DNA from: Xestospongia muta
Taxonomy: Eukaryota; Porifera; Demospongiae; Haplosclerida; Petrosiidae
Assembly: GCA_963693285.1 (NCBI GenBank)
Contig: OY848917.1
Coordinates: 30,143,245 to 30,207,244 of the forward strand
Reading direction: 5' to 3'
DNA length: 64,000 bases
The number at the start of each line of letters is the position of its first letter. The stretch's first letter is position 1. The notes beneath the pieces are model-generated. The model was not told the DNA's origin, did not search any database, and saw only the letters and a program-made list of their open reading frames with translations. The translations under genes were made by a program, and so were the position numbers. This document shows positions 1 to 11,666 of this stretch, piece after piece.

Positions 1-2133
1 TTTACAAGGACTTATGGTATTACATGAACCCTAAAACACATGATGCTCGTGTGAAAGAAAACACCAAGAATATGTATTACCATTGTATATTGAGATCTGT
101 TCAAATAAAACATCCACTTTTTAATAAATCATTCTTGTTTGTGCAGAAAAAGATTCTTTGTAAGCTTCAACTGATTAATAATATTTATCTCTCGGAGCAA
201 TTTGAGATCATTCTTTTTGTTTATTGATCATATTCTTGTCCTTATCAATTATGTTGACATTTAACTAGTACATTCTAACCTTACACTTACCATTTTCATA
301 TTTTTGTTATATGTTTATTATTCATGATCAATATTTATTTATAACCACATAATTTAAATACCTCAACATAATTTTCTAAAATTTAATAATTAACTGTAGT
401 TATATAATACGTTAGCTCATGCTTAATTTAACCTTATCAATTATCAAAGTTCTGAACATCATCTGTGAACGACATAAACAGTTTTCAAGAGGTTCACATA
501 GGATAGAGATAGATAAATGCAGTATAGAATGATGCAGTCTTTATGCTAATTATATTCTAGTTAAGTTACTATCTTTTGTTAACTGGATTTAATGAAGTGT
601 CTTGTTCTGTGTATTTAAAACCACACATTTTACCTAAATTACTTTTAGGAAGGTTAACCCAAAGATATATATGTAGTGAAGTTACTGAATAGGAACCCTT
701 TTACTTCGCACACAAAATGTGTCATGTCTGCAGCTGTCACTTCAACATGAAATGTACAGTATGTTGCAAACTTGCATCTGGAAGTTAGTCATCATAAAAT
801 GAATGATCATTCAAAAAATATTACAATGTACTGATAAATTAGAACACAAATCCCTCACCAGAATATATAATAGAAAATGTGGAATGGCACTAACATTTAA
901 ACAGACCATTTATGGCAGTTGTTATAATTGACATCACTACAAATAATAGTATAATAACTATAATTATAAATATAAATAGGTACTTCCAACTTAGTTATTC
1001 CAGAAGTAGAAAGTCCTTCAACTTTGTTGAATTACTAGCATAAGAGGTGCTGCTTAATAAAAAAAGTCCTATTTTTGTAGTCCATTAAGTTAGGAACAGC
1101 AAGAGAGGTTTTAATTGTTATTGTGCAATATATCATAGTTTACCCAATATATTGAGTATGTGTTCAGGGATCATGTCTATACATTCAAACACAAGTCAAG
1201 CTTACCTTTTAATTCAACATCAATTCCTATCATTACCAATGTCAGTGCCAACATCAGTTACATCATTAGACTACTCTTTCTTTTTGTTGGTATCATCAGT
1301 TAGTTATTATAACCAACCAACTTCAACACCTATACCTAATTAAGGCATAACTCAAAAACAATATCACAGTTAAAACAACTCTAGGGAACTGATGTATTTG
1401 GCAGTCCTATTTGTACAGACATTTCATATGTCCCACATCCACCCCATAATATAGCTATGAATTACAAGGAGTTATGATACTATATGCATCCTAAGGCACA
1501 CGATGTTTGTGTACACAAAATGGAGAGAATAACTTATATTGTATATGAACACATAATTTTGATACCTCAACATAATTATCTATTATATAATCATTAACAA
1601 TAGTATGTTACCTAACCTGAATCAATTCCCTTTTTGTAATCAATGTCATTTTCAACATGTTTAATTTAAAACATGCATTATTAATGCAATATTCTGAATA
1701 TCATCTGTTAACAGCATAAATAGTTTACAAGTGACCTACATAGGATAGTAATACATAATTACAGAATAGAAAGATGTATAGACAGAAATGATGGGTAGTC
1801 AATCAAAATATGGTAAGGTTTGGAGTTTAGAAGAGTTAGTTGATGTGGTTAGAGTATGTATTATATTATACTACTGTGCCTATTCCTTGCAGTTCTATGT
1901 ACATTTACATGTACATTTTATGCTAATAGCAATAATGTACAGTTTATGCTAATAGCAATAATAAATGGTAATACACTAATTTTTATAGTACAATTTATAG
2001 TTATTTTAATCAGCCTTTTCCCAGTGTACAGTTATTATAGTTACTTTATATAGTCTATGGAGTTGGTATTGTTGTAGTGTCTGCTTTGATAACTTTGTCC
2101 TATTGTCTGTTAATTCTATATGTAAATAATGTT

Positions 2134-2205
2134 GACCTTGTCATTCCATAGTCAAGCATGGTCTGACTATGGAATGACAATGGCCTGACTAAGGAATGAC
2201 AAGGT
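2134..2205. repeat. Hairpin-forming triple repeat
   Basis: GACCTTGTCATTCCATAGTCA at 2,134-2,154 is followed by the complementary TGACTATGGAATGACAA at 2,164-2,180, giving a perfect 17-base stem, and by a near copy ending in AAGGTC at 2,187-2,205 that can pair with the whole first arm. Two alternative hairpins are therefore possible. The block lies about 200 bases upstream of an NHL gene start and recurs upstream of the copy at 17,666. Single arms with the core GTCATTCC also occur near 3,070 and 4,910. Confidence 0.85.
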
Positions 2206-2385
2206 CATCATAACTATGGTCTGACTCTTAAAAAAAGAAAAGACGTGGACCAATCTGATTGGTCAATTCCTTTATAGCAATATTCCATCTAGGGTACAAA
2301 AACAAAAGTAATTCTCTGAAGCAACTCAATACAAGTACTTGTTGTAGTTGGTGTCTTCATTCTTATATTCCACATTAACTAAAGA

Positions 2386-2541
2386 TGTTTAGATACATCA
2401 CAGTTTTGACGACCATTTTAGCTTTTGATAGTGAAATGGTTTTTAGTGAAACTTGAAGCAAACATTGTTGTCAGCAAATACCAGGTGTACAATCCAAGGT
2501 AACTCAGATGATGGATGAGCTTATTAAAGAAATTCACATAG
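2386..2541 (+). pseudogene. NHL-repeat secreted protein, 5-prime fragment
   Basis: The first ~52 codons match the signal peptide and cysteine-rich start of the copies at 3,245 and 17,666 (MFRYITVL start, later QQIPGVQSK and MMDELIKEI). A TGA stops the frame at codon 24, right after the signal peptide, and a base change upstream alters what would be the TATA box (TACAAA instead of TATAAA). Homology ends in the middle of the exon at KEI, where the sequence switches to the GGATAGAGATAGATA module. This is a recombination remnant and cannot encode a propeller. Confidence 0.85.
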
Positions 2542-3110
2542 GATAGAGATAAATAGATACAGGATAGAAATGGACAGAGTAGATGGATAAACAAACAGAA
2601 TATAATTAGATCTGAACTCTAAAAGAGTGCTTAGTGTATATTATAATACATTATACTGCATATACAGTTCCTAACCATGCATTATACATATTTGTACATG
2701 TATATACATTTTATGTTGACAGAAATTGTTTTTTTTTTACATCATAGATATTATCAATGGTTACATTGAATTGATGGATAACCAAACAGAATATAGTAGG
2801 TCCTTTACTCTCAATGAGTTAGTTGATGTGGCTAGAGTATATATTGTAATATATAATTGTTCCTACTTTTACAGCACAAGATACCTATACATGTACATTT
2901 ATACTAACAGCAATAACAAATGATAGTACAATTTATAGATATTTTTTATCAACCTTTCCCATGTACTGTTGTTATAGTGATATTACATAATCTATTGAGT
3001 TGGTACGATCAGTTTGTCTGCTTTGATAACTTTTTCTAATACCTATTCATTCTATGTGAACTAATAGTGACCTGGTCATTCCTCAAGAGTTGAACAAAAG
3101 GAAAACAGTT

Positions 3111-3180
3111 GATTGGTCAAATCCTATATAAACCATATTGCACTTTGGTTATAAAATGAAGAGATTCTCTGAAGCAACTC
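3111..3180 (+). promoter_or_regulatory. Putative NHL gene promoter
   Basis: An inverted CCAAT box (GATTGG, 3,111-3,116), a TATATAAA at about 3,126, and TTATAAAA at 3,149-3,156 precede the block TTCTCTGAAGCAACTCAA. The same order is seen before the copies at 5,088 and 17,666. Conservation of CCAAT, TATA and the TTCTCTGAAGCAACTCAA block among paralogues suggests a core promoter with the start site near that block. This is inference from spacing; no transcript data are available. Confidence 0.5.
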
Positions 3181-3244
3181 AATACAAAATATAGTAACCT
3201 GTAGTAGCTGGTGTCTTCATTCTTATAGTCTACATTAACTAAAG

Positions 3245-4167
3245 ATGTTTAGATACATCACAGTTTTGATGATCATGTTAGCTTTTGGCAGTGGAATGAT
3301 TTCTAGTGATACTTGCAAACATTGTTGCCAGCAATTACCAGGGATCCGTTCCAAAGCAACTCAGATGATGGATGACCTCATTAAAGAAATACAGAGCATG
3401 CAATCTGGATGTGATTGCAATCGTACTCAAAGTCCATCCACTATTGGAGGGCCACTGAAAACGATTACTGGAATCAATCGTCCATTTTACATCCATATCA
3501 CTGATAATGGTGAAGTATTCATCTCAGGATGGGGAGATGGTTATGTCCATAAATTTGATTTCCAAAACTTCCAAAAGAAATTTTCTATTGCTAATGGTGG
3601 CCCTACTGGAGTATATGCAAAAGGCAATCGAGTGTATGTTGCAGGATATTTTGCTAACAAAATTTATGAGTATTCAATGGACGGAGTCTTGATTGGTAAA
3701 ATAACAGAACAAAATCAACCAGTTGGACTTGCTGTGGATAGTGATGGTAAATTCTATGTCTCAGAACATATAACTGGAAAAGTATATGTGTATAACTCAA
3801 ATGGTACCAAATCTCATGTCATCACTGGTATAGGAACATACCCTCGTAAACTCCAATTTGATTTGGATGGCAATTTATACGTGAATACTCATTACAAAGG
3901 TGTCCATATCTTTTTACTAAGTCTGGACATCATCTCAGTCAGTTAAAAATCAATGGTATAGACATGGGTGAAGGTTTGTTTGTAGACTGTTATGATAACA
4001 TGTATGTAGTTGATCGCTCCAATCCAAGTGAAGTCTATCTTTGTGGTAAAAATGGCAAACCAATGAAAATTATCAAGGGCTTTACTGTTGCTGGGGATGT
4101 AGCTATTGCTCCAGATGGAACAATATGGATTACAGATAATGGTGGCAACAAAGTCTACCTTTATTAA
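3245..4167 (+). pseudogene. Secreted NHL-repeat protein, frameshifted
   Basis: The reading frame encodes a signal peptide (about residues 1-20), a short cysteine cluster (CKHCC and CDC), a helical stretch (MMDDLIKEIQSMQ) and then NHL/beta-propeller blades with repeating motifs such as PTGVYAKG.RVYVAGY, PVGLAVDSDGKFYVSE, PRKLQFDLDGNLYVN and VAIAPDGTIWITD. NHL propellers usually bind proteins or other ligands; being secreted, this one would act outside the cell. Full length would be about 306 residues. Two extra bases at about 3,910 (ATCTTTTTACT against ATCATTACT in the copy at 17,666) shift the frame at about residue 222, and the remaining blades continue from 3,964 in another frame to the normal C-terminus KVYLY. 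Everything else is intact, so the lesion is recent, polymorphic, or an assembly error. Confidence 0.85.
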
Positions 4168-4960
4168 ATTAGTTTTTGATACATACATACTTAAAATTGA
4201 CAAAAATACCTTATAAAATTCCCCCTTTTTGTAGTTTTCTATTTTTAATATATAATTACATCATAATGAATTTGAACAATAATTTTTTGGCACAAAATAC
4301 TAACAGATTTAACGTACTTTGTGGATGGATAGAAACATGGACAAAGATAATAAAGAGCCTTTGTGATGGTTATATTTTAATATCTGGTTTTGTTGCTGCC
4401 TTAATTCAGCTGGACGTAATTGGTGTCTTCTTTTATGTATGCATTTTACCTACAGTCTTTTTAGGGTTCTTTTATGTTTGTTTTAAACATTATATATAGA
4501 CAGAGATGTCATATCTTTGTCTTTGCATGATCGTTGTATAATGACACGTCTTTGTAAACGAAACTCTGGTATATCAAGAACTAGTTTGGTCTTGATATGC
4601 ATATATTGATAATGGACAGAATTAATAGGTAGTCAAACAGTATATAGTAACATTTTGACTCTAGAAAAGTTATAGTTGATATAGTTAGAGTGTATATTAT
4701 AATATGCTATTATTCTTATTCCTTGCACATTTATGTATATTTTATACAAACAGCAAAAACAATTGGTAGAATGACATAGTTATTCTTAATCAACCTTTCC
4801 CAATATGCTGTTGCTAGTGACATTTATTAGTCTATTGAGTTGGTACTATATTAAAGCGTCTACGTTAACCTTATTAACTATTCATTCTATGTGAACTGAT
4901 AGTGACCTGGTCATTCCCCAAGATTTATACAAAGGAAATACAGTTCATTTAATGAACAAT
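4168..4960. other. NHL intergenic spacer
   Basis: No gene is supported. The open frame at 4,176-4,499 has low-complexity hydrophobic content and its DNA is a diverged version of the spacer below the other NHL copies (for example the GATGGATAGAAACATGG block near 4,324 has counterparts near 11,510 and 20,920). Near 4,610-4,710 the pre-gene module (GTAGTCAAACAG, GTTGATATAGTTAGAG) begins again, marking a tandem unit boundary. Confidence 0.6.
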
Positions 4961-5035
4961 CTGATTGGCCAAATCCTATATATATCAACATTAATCTTAG
5001 ATTATAAAAGTACTTCTCTGAAGCAACTCAAGTAT
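4961..5035 (+). promoter_or_regulatory. Putative NHL gene promoter
   Basis: CTGATTGG (inverted CCAAT) at 4,961-4,968, ATTATAAAAG at 5,001-5,010, then TTCTCTGAAGCAACTCAA about 4 bases on. It matches the arrangement before 3,245. The start site is inferred to lie in or just after the last block, giving a 5-prime leader of about 65 bases. Confidence 0.5.
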
Positions 5036-5087
5036 AGTAACCTGTAATAGCTGGTGTCTTCATTTTTATATTCTTTATTGATTAAAG

Positions 5088-5556
5088 ATGAATAAATACA
5101 TTGCAATGCTAGTTTTGATGATCACATTAGCTTTTGGCAGTGAAATCGTGTCTAGTGATACTTGCAATTATTGTTGTCAGCAATTACCAGGGATACAATC
5201 CAAAGCAACTCAGATGATGGATGAACTTATTAAAGAAATACAGAGTATGCAATCTGGATGTGATTGCAATCGTACTCAAAGTCCATCCACTATTGGAGGG
5301 CCACTGAAAATGATTACTGAAATCGATCGTCCATTTTACATCCATATAACTGATAATGGTGAAGTATTCATCTCAGGATGGGGAGATGGTTATGTCCATA
5401 AATTTGATAAATATGGGAACTTCCAAAAGAAATTTTCTATTCCTAATGGTGGCCCTACTGGAGTATATGCAAAAGGCAGTTGAGTGTATGTTGCAGGTTA
5501 TCTTGCTAAAAACATCTATGAGTACTCAATAGAGGGAGTCTTTATGGGTGTAGTTG
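5088..5556 (+). pseudogene. NHL-repeat secreted protein, truncated
   Basis: This copy has an intact signal peptide (MNKYIAMLVLMITLAFGS), the cysteine cluster and the first propeller blade, all close to the copy at 3,245. At 5,481-5,483 a CGA arginine codon (as in the GSRVYV motif of the copy at 12,381) has become TGA, ending the frame after 131 residues. The frame stays open and homologous past the stop (VYVAGYLAKNIYEYS) until about 5,556, where homology ends. The 3-prime half of the gene is absent, so this is a pseudogene whatever the status of the stop. Confidence 0.85.
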
Positions 5557-6178
5557 TTTTGAATATTTATTTTTTGGTACCTGATTCAACACATAGTTAA
5601 ATGCATGCATGGATAAAAACAGCTTATAATGATAATTATATATTTTAATATCTAGGTATTTCAGAGTTAATTATTGTCTTATCTTTGATTTACATTTTAC
5701 TTATATTCCTTATAGGGATTGTTTCAACCAATTAATACGTAGAGAGTTTAGTGAGTAACGAAAGGCCCCTTTGCTTTTAATTTTACACTCAAATGTTTCA
5801 CATCTACTGCTCAGTTTTTATACATAAGCTTCACTTTAATACATTAAAAGTTACAATTAATATAATTAAAGGAATATTATACAATTATATGTTGATGATC
5901 ATATATCAATTGTAAATTCAATACTAAATTTCAGAATTAACTAAATATATATAGTTAGCTCACTTTACTTTCCCTATTAGCTTTAAAAGTTATCAAGAAA
6001 CTATAATAGGATAGAGATAGATAGATAGATGCAGGATAGAAAGATACCAGACTGAATTGATTGGTAGTCAAGCAGAATATAGTATAGTCTGGACTGGACT
6101 CTGGAAGATTTAGTTGATGTGGTTAGACTGTATATTATAATATTCTATTGTTCCTATTATTGCATCAAAACAGTATTA
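5557..6178. other. Spacer with a truncated NHL pre-gene module
   Basis: No gene is supported. From about 6,005 the module that normally precedes an NHL copy restarts (GGATAGAGATAGATAGATAGATGCAGG, then TTGATTGGTAGTCAAGCAG and TTAGTTGATGTGGTTAGACTG). It is cut at 6,178 by the end of a retroelement LTR, so a further NHL unit was probably interrupted here. Confidence 0.6.
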
Positions 6179-6435
6179 TGCTTACGTTTCGGATGTTGAA
6201 ATGACTGGCATGCAAGTAGTCGCAACAAAGACTCACAGTCAAACAAATAAATGGTAAATATTATTAACAACAATAACTTGACAAAAACAATGACTCAATA
6301 ACAGTAATAAATGAAAAGTAACTAAACCACACTCGCTCTCTATACGACTGACAACTGAAATGCAAAAACAAATGCTTTAAATACAAAACCAACTTATGAA
6401 TATTAATAAGTTACTAACTGAGACAGGATATCACA
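6179..6435 (-). repeat. 3-prime LTR of a Ty3/gypsy element
   Basis: Read on the minus strand it begins TGTGATATCC and ends CGTAAGCA, so it has the TG...CA ends of an LTR. It directly follows a polypurine tract (CTAGAGGGGGAGGAG, complement of 6,436-6,450) and lies downstream of the integrase C-terminal domain. Length is 257 bases. The matching 5-prime LTR was not found in the window. Confidence 0.75.
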
Positions 6436-7008
6436 CTCCTCCCCCTCTAGTTTGAAACCATTGGAGCATACTAGTAACTGGTCGACGTACCCTATTCGAA
6501 CGACGCAATGTTCCACAAGTACTTGTAGGAGTAGTATAAGATTCAACAGATGCTTGACTTGGCACTAGAAGTGAGGATGGACAAATTTTCCAAACATCAA
6601 ACAAATCTTCAAAATCTTCTGTACTGTCAAGTACATCTTCAGTAACAATATGACGAAAACGTAACTGATCAACATGTCTCTTAATAACATTTCCTGATTG
6701 AGTTTTAACTTGATATGATACTGGGCCAGTAATTTTTACTACTGTAACTGGTATCCATTTCTGTGTTCCAAAATAATTTCTAGCATAGAAATTATCTTCA
6801 ATTGAAAATTTTCTAACAGTATGACGATTATCTTGAACTATTTTGTCTTGTTTAACTCGAACCTTCCTGTAAATATCAGGATGTAGTAAATCAAATTTGG
6901 AACGTGGTCATCTGCCCAATAAAATCTCTGCTGGGGCTAACCCAGTAGTTGACTGAGGAGTAATCCTATAATTGAATAAAAATTTAGAAATTTTTGACTC
7001 AAAACTGC
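6436..7008 (-). pseudogene. Ty3/gypsy integrase C-terminal part
   Basis: Minus-strand translation gives KFLFNYRITPQSTTGLAPAE, then a stop (TGA in place of an arginine-type codon in LLGR*PRSKFDLL), then a long open stretch with FYARNYFGTQKW and a GPY/F-type module (VVKITGPVSYQV) followed by RHVDQLRFR. This is the usual C-terminal end of a Ty3/gypsy integrase. It continues the integrase frame of 9,628-10,450; the two parts are separated by an inserted LINE. The polypurine tract and LTR follow at once. Confidence 0.8.
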
Positions 7009-9625
7009 CATCCATTTTTCTCATTTCTTACAGGAGATTTCATTTGCCCAGACATAGACTGGGATACACTGTCTAGCTCCTTCTCCACATCTACCATGAT
7101 TTGCGATTTTGCATTTGATCTCAATCTGGAGCAACTGGTGTCAGCCCCTACACATGTCAAAGGGAATATTCTTGACCTAGTTTTGACTAATTGCGACAAT
7201 ATCAACAACCTCACCATTCATCCTCACCAAGGACTAAGTATTCAATCTGATCATTTTATACTATCATTTTCTATTGCCAAATCAAGACCTAGTCCTAACC
7301 TGATATCTTCCCGATATGTATATGATTATTCCAAAGCTGATTGGGATGGTCTTTCTTCTTATCCTTTTAATTACGATTTTGATTCCATTTTTCATCTTAA
7401 TGATGTTGAAACCTGTTGGATGTCTCTCAAGCAATCAGTTCTAACTGCTATGAGTTTGTTTGTTCCTAAGGTCAAACTCCGGGCACACCAATGTCCCAAG
7501 TGGTTTACTGCAAGCATCCAAAATCATTTGAATAAAATTCACTCACTTCGTAAGAAAACTAGATCAACTCCTTCCCCTCAAAATTTATCTAATCTAGCCT
7601 TATCTGAATCTCTCCTTCAAGCTGATATAGCTGAGGCAAAATTAAACTATGAATCGCACCTTGTCTCTACATTTGCTGCAAACAAAAACTACAAAATCTT
7701 CAACTACATGCGTTGTCTAACCACACATAACTCCCTGCCAGCTACTATTCGTTTAGACTCCTCAGAAGCAAGTTCTGATGTAGAAAAAACCAATACTTTC
7801 ACTCTGTTTTTACCAGAAGCAACTACTCTTTACCCTCCCTGCAAGATCTTCCAGTAAATGGCGTCTCTATTAGTGAGATTACTTTCTCAGAGAGTGATGT
7901 ATATGAAGTCCTTGCTACCCTCAACCCTAACAAAGCTATGGGTATTGATGGTATTGGCCCTAATGTTCTTAAGTATTGTGCTCTTTCACTATGTGGTCCT
8001 ATTTATCACCTCTTCTCTCTCTGTGTTCGTCTTCACTCTATCCCTGCTGAATGGCGTTTACACTGCATCATCCCTATTTTTAAATCAGGAGACAAATCTC
8101 TAGTCCAAAACTATAGACCTATCTCTCTTTTGTGCTCCATCTCTAAAGTCCTGGAGAGACTAATCTATAACAATATTATCGATTATGTCTCCTCCTCCAT
8201 TTTCGATTTTCAGTTTGGTTTTCTCCAGCACCATTACGCTGTTCACCAGTTACTTCTATTCCTGAGTACTATTTTCAAATCCTTTGAACAGAGATCCCAA
8301 ATGGACTGTATCTATCTTGACCTACGAAAGGCTTTTGATACAGTTCCTCATAATGAGCTTTTATTCAAATTCTGGTCTATCGGCATTACAGGTAACCTCT
8401 GGGAACTTTTTCAATCATACCTGTTGTCTCACTCTCAGTGTGTCTTTATCAACAACAGCCTTTCTGACAAACTTCTTGTTATCTCTGGAGTTCCTCAGGG
8501 CAGCATCTTAGGGCCCATCCTATTCATCATTTACATTAATGACTCGCCATCTACTGTCTCCTCTTCATTTATTCTTATGTTTGCTGATGATACAAAATGT
8601 TACAGACCTATCAGTTGCCCAAATGACTCCTTGCTTCTTCAGCGAGACCTCGACTCCATCTCAGAGTGGTTTGTGACATGGAATTTGTCCTTTAACTCCA
8701 CTAAATGTGCAGCTCTCCACTTCTCTCATTCTCCACCTTCTTTCTCTTCTACCTATTATTTGAATGGTGATTCAATTTCTGACATGGTATGTCATCGTGA
8801 TCTAGGTGTTATAATGTCCAGGGATCTGTCCTGGAGTAACCACTATGACTATATATCTGCCAAAGCATATAAGACCCTTGGCCTTATCCGCCATTCATTC
8901 CATTATATCAGCTCTATCCCTACCAAAAAGGTTCTTTACATGTCTATTATTATACCACAGATTCTCTATGGCTCTCAAGTCTGGCATCCCCATCTGATAA
9001 AAGACATTACCAAAATTGAGAATATTCAAAGGCGTGCTTCTAAATTTATCTTAAATGACTTCCTCTCCAACTACAAGTCTCGCCTCACTTCTCTTCACAT
9101 ACTGCCTCTCATGCTCTCCATGGAACTAAATGACATAATCTTTATGGTTAGATGTCTCCAGACTTATCATTGCTGTATCAATATTCATAGTCTTATTTCT
9201 TTTAGCTCCTCTGACACTAGATCTGCTACTTCCCATAAAATGATTCATTCCATTTCCTCTACTAATCACTCTTGCCATTTCTTCTTTAATGTAATTCCAA
9301 GACTGTGGAATGCCCTTCTTCCAATTGATCTAGACTTGTCTATTAACACTATCAAGAAACAGCTAAAAAAATTCTTTTGGTTCTATTTTACCAACAAGTT
9401 TGACCCTTCTAACCCTTGCTCATTCCATTTTGTTTGCCCATGCAGCAAATGTTCTCTTTCCTTCACAATTCACTAAACCACTTTAATCAACCTCATCACT
9501 TAGGCTATTAGTAGGACTTAATAATAGGCCCTCAGTTCAATAGCCTTCTTACTTCTATCACTTACCATTCATCTCATTTTTATAATTCCATTATTCTTCT
9601 GTAAAATGATAATAATAATGATAAT
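7009..9625 (+). mobile_element. 5-prime truncated LINE (CR1/Jockey-like)
   Basis: The element starts inside the apurinic endonuclease domain (GDFICPDIDW, then NILDLVLTN and the SDH motif at about 7,245) and so lacks the N-terminal endonuclease half. Reverse transcriptase follows (YRPISLLCSISKVLERL, IYLDLRKAFDTVPH, GVPQGSILGP, FADDTKC with the catalytic FADD near 8,580). A single-base lesion near 7,798 shifts the endonuclease frame (6,994-7,857) relative to the transcriptase frame, which is open to 9,476. The 3-prime end carries an ATAATAATG-type microsatellite tail (9,605-9,625). Domain order and motifs fit the CR1/L2/Jockey group; the exact clade was not determined. It is inserted in opposite orientation into a gypsy integrase gene. 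Confidence 0.85.
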
Positions 9626-9627
9626 AA

Positions 9628-10450
9628 TGATAAATGTCTGTACTGCATATTCAACTAATCCATTTGATTGAGGATGGTATGGTGATGTTAATGTATGATT
9701 AATACCGTTATTTTCCATAAATTGACGAAATTCATTAATGGTAAAGTCTGATCAATTATTAGATACTAGTTGTTCTGGTATACATTGGATAGTGAAAAAG
9801 TCATGTAATTTGTTAATGGTTACCGAAGAGGAGGGTGATGCAACTGTGTGTACTTCTAACCTCTTGAAATATGCATCTATTAGGAGTAGAAATTGTTTTC
9901 CGAGAAATGGTCCAGCATGATCAACATGGACTCTTGGCCATGGTCTATTTGGATATTCCCATAAATGTATAGGAGCTTGAGCTGGGGCAAGTTGGTGAAT
10001 TTGACAGGTGTTACAACGTGCAACAATATTTTCAATATCCTTATCTATTCCAGGCCACCAAATGTATGATCTTGCTAGGTTTTTCATCTTTGACACTCCT
10101 GGATGAGTTTCGTGTAATTGTTGTAAAATGATATTGTGTACAGAATGTGGAATAACGACTCTTGATCCCCAAAGAAGAGTACCGTCAACAACAATTAATT
10201 CTGATGTCCTCTGAGGGTAAGGTCTTAACTCAGTTACAGTGTCAGGAATTTCACCATCACTTTGAATTAATCTTCTAACTCTAGGTAACACTGGGTCTTT
10301 CTCTGTCCATTTCTTGATGTGTTCAGCTGTCACGATTTGTTTTGACAACTGACTAAATAAATAAAGTACATTTCCTGGTGTAGGTACATGATCAATAGTG
10401 CTTGGGAGAGGTAATCTCCTGAAAGCATCAGCGTTACTCATCTGTGTTCC
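9628..10450 (-). pseudogene. Ty3/gypsy RNase H end and integrase core
   Basis: The minus-strand frame begins in the linker after RNase H (GTQMSNADAFRRLPL), then has an H2C2 zinc-binding module (HETHPGVSKMKNLARSYIWW, CNTCQ) and the start of the integrase core (RPWPRVHVDHAGPFLGKQFLLLIDAY). A TGA in place of the glycine codon of the DNGSDF-type motif stops it at 9,753, but the frame continues recognisably ([18 protein letters not shown]) to the LINE junction. Reverse transcriptase and most of RNase H are missing because homology ends at about 10,450. Confidence 0.85.
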
Positions 10451-11660
10451 TAATTTAATCTAGTTATATTTTAATTAACTAACTGCAACTAGCTATAACT
10501 ATTGCACAGATGTAAAATCTGACTAAAACTAACAAACAATTATACTAAAATATTTAAAAATGACTAAAACTATTTTAAAATTATCTGCTGAGAGAGTAAA
10601 ACTAGCTATAACTAACTATATAATTAATTTTAACGAACTAAAATTCTGGTACTAAATTATAGTTGATGATGCATACAAACTTTAAACTAAACTCACTAAA
10701 TTATAGTTGATGATGCGTACAAACTTTAAACTAAACTCTGTCTAATATTAACACTGATAGAAATAAATAAATAAACAGAACCCAATAGCCCATACGTATA
10801 TTATATATATATACATAATATATCTTATTTAACATGTGTCAGCTAACACATTATATATAGTACATTTAACAAGATAACATGCTAAATGGAAATATGCATT
10901 ATAGTTATTACTTGTGTTTAGTTAATGTAGATAAAGTGATGAGCAGTATACTATATTGTAATCTCTGGTCAGATGTACGAACTAGTACTAGTTGTTGTTC
11001 AAGATTTTCTTTTTATTAGTACCTACATATCTATATTACTTTTATTCAATTAATTTCTCCTTCCATTAGCAAGTGTAATAAGAGCTTGCTTTATTTTAAT
11101 GAGTTCGTTAATAGTCTATAAACATACTGAATAAGCTACTAGACTAAAACAATACTATATGAGGGTGTAGCATTTAGTAAATAAATTAGAGGTTTAACTA
11201 ACTAACTATAACCCTTCCCTAAGAGAGGAATAGTATGCTCTAGCCACATCCGCATTCCTACCAAACGAGTCGTACATGCGTTTGCTCTCAGACCCTTACC
11301 TTAACAAACAGTCAGCTACTCCAGACAAATAATCAAACTACTTATAGGGGTTGAAATAACGCCTAAAATGAATGAATTTAGGTAAATGTATGGCTTGTGA
11401 ATACATAAAACAATTATGAGACAATAATGATTAAAGTATTCATTGTCTACTTATGTTATCATCTTTAGCTGGAGCTCATTAGTATCTTCCTTATCATCCA
11501 GATCCCTGCCCATCTATCTATCCATGACTTTGTCCATACACCATAGTCATGCATATGTGACAAAAATGTAATGTTCAATAACACAACCATGTATTATCAT
11601 TACTAAACTACAAAAAGAGTGTGATTTTACAAGGAACACTTACAAAATTACAAAAAACAT
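10451..11660. other. Non-coding, TAACTAACT-rich spacer
   Basis: No gene was found. The stretch is rich in TTAACTAACT and ACTAAAACTA strings and contains a two-copy tandem repeat of about 45 bases (about 10,652-10,738, unit ending in AAACTTTAAACTAAACT). Similar TTAGTTAGTT strings occur at 13,060-13,200, so both edges of the adjacent NHL/gypsy chimera are flanked by the same low-complexity sequence. From about 11,460 it becomes NHL downstream flank. Confidence 0.5.
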
Positions 11661-11666
11661 TACACT

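Larger units (their letters stand above)
1..2541 (+). repeat. Left arm of a large inverted duplication
   Basis: This stretch is a diverged reverse-complement copy of 17,521-20,027. For example, the first 30 bases match the complement of 19,998-20,027, and the hairpin block at 2,134-2,205 recurs near 17,862-17,962. The arm runs off the window start, so its true length is larger. It holds no intact gene; the short open frames at 24-227, 1,152-1,343 and 1,856-2,053 have no recognisable protein and partly recur in the other arm because of the duplication. Near 500, 1,740 and 2,535 it carries a module reading GGATAGAGATAGATA, the same one that precedes each NHL gene copy. It ends abruptly inside the first exon of an NHL gene fragment. 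Confidence 0.85.

Noticed and set aside
4176..4499. 107-codon hydrophobic open frame
   Set aside because: Its DNA is a diverged NHL downstream spacer present in other copies, where the frame is not conserved.
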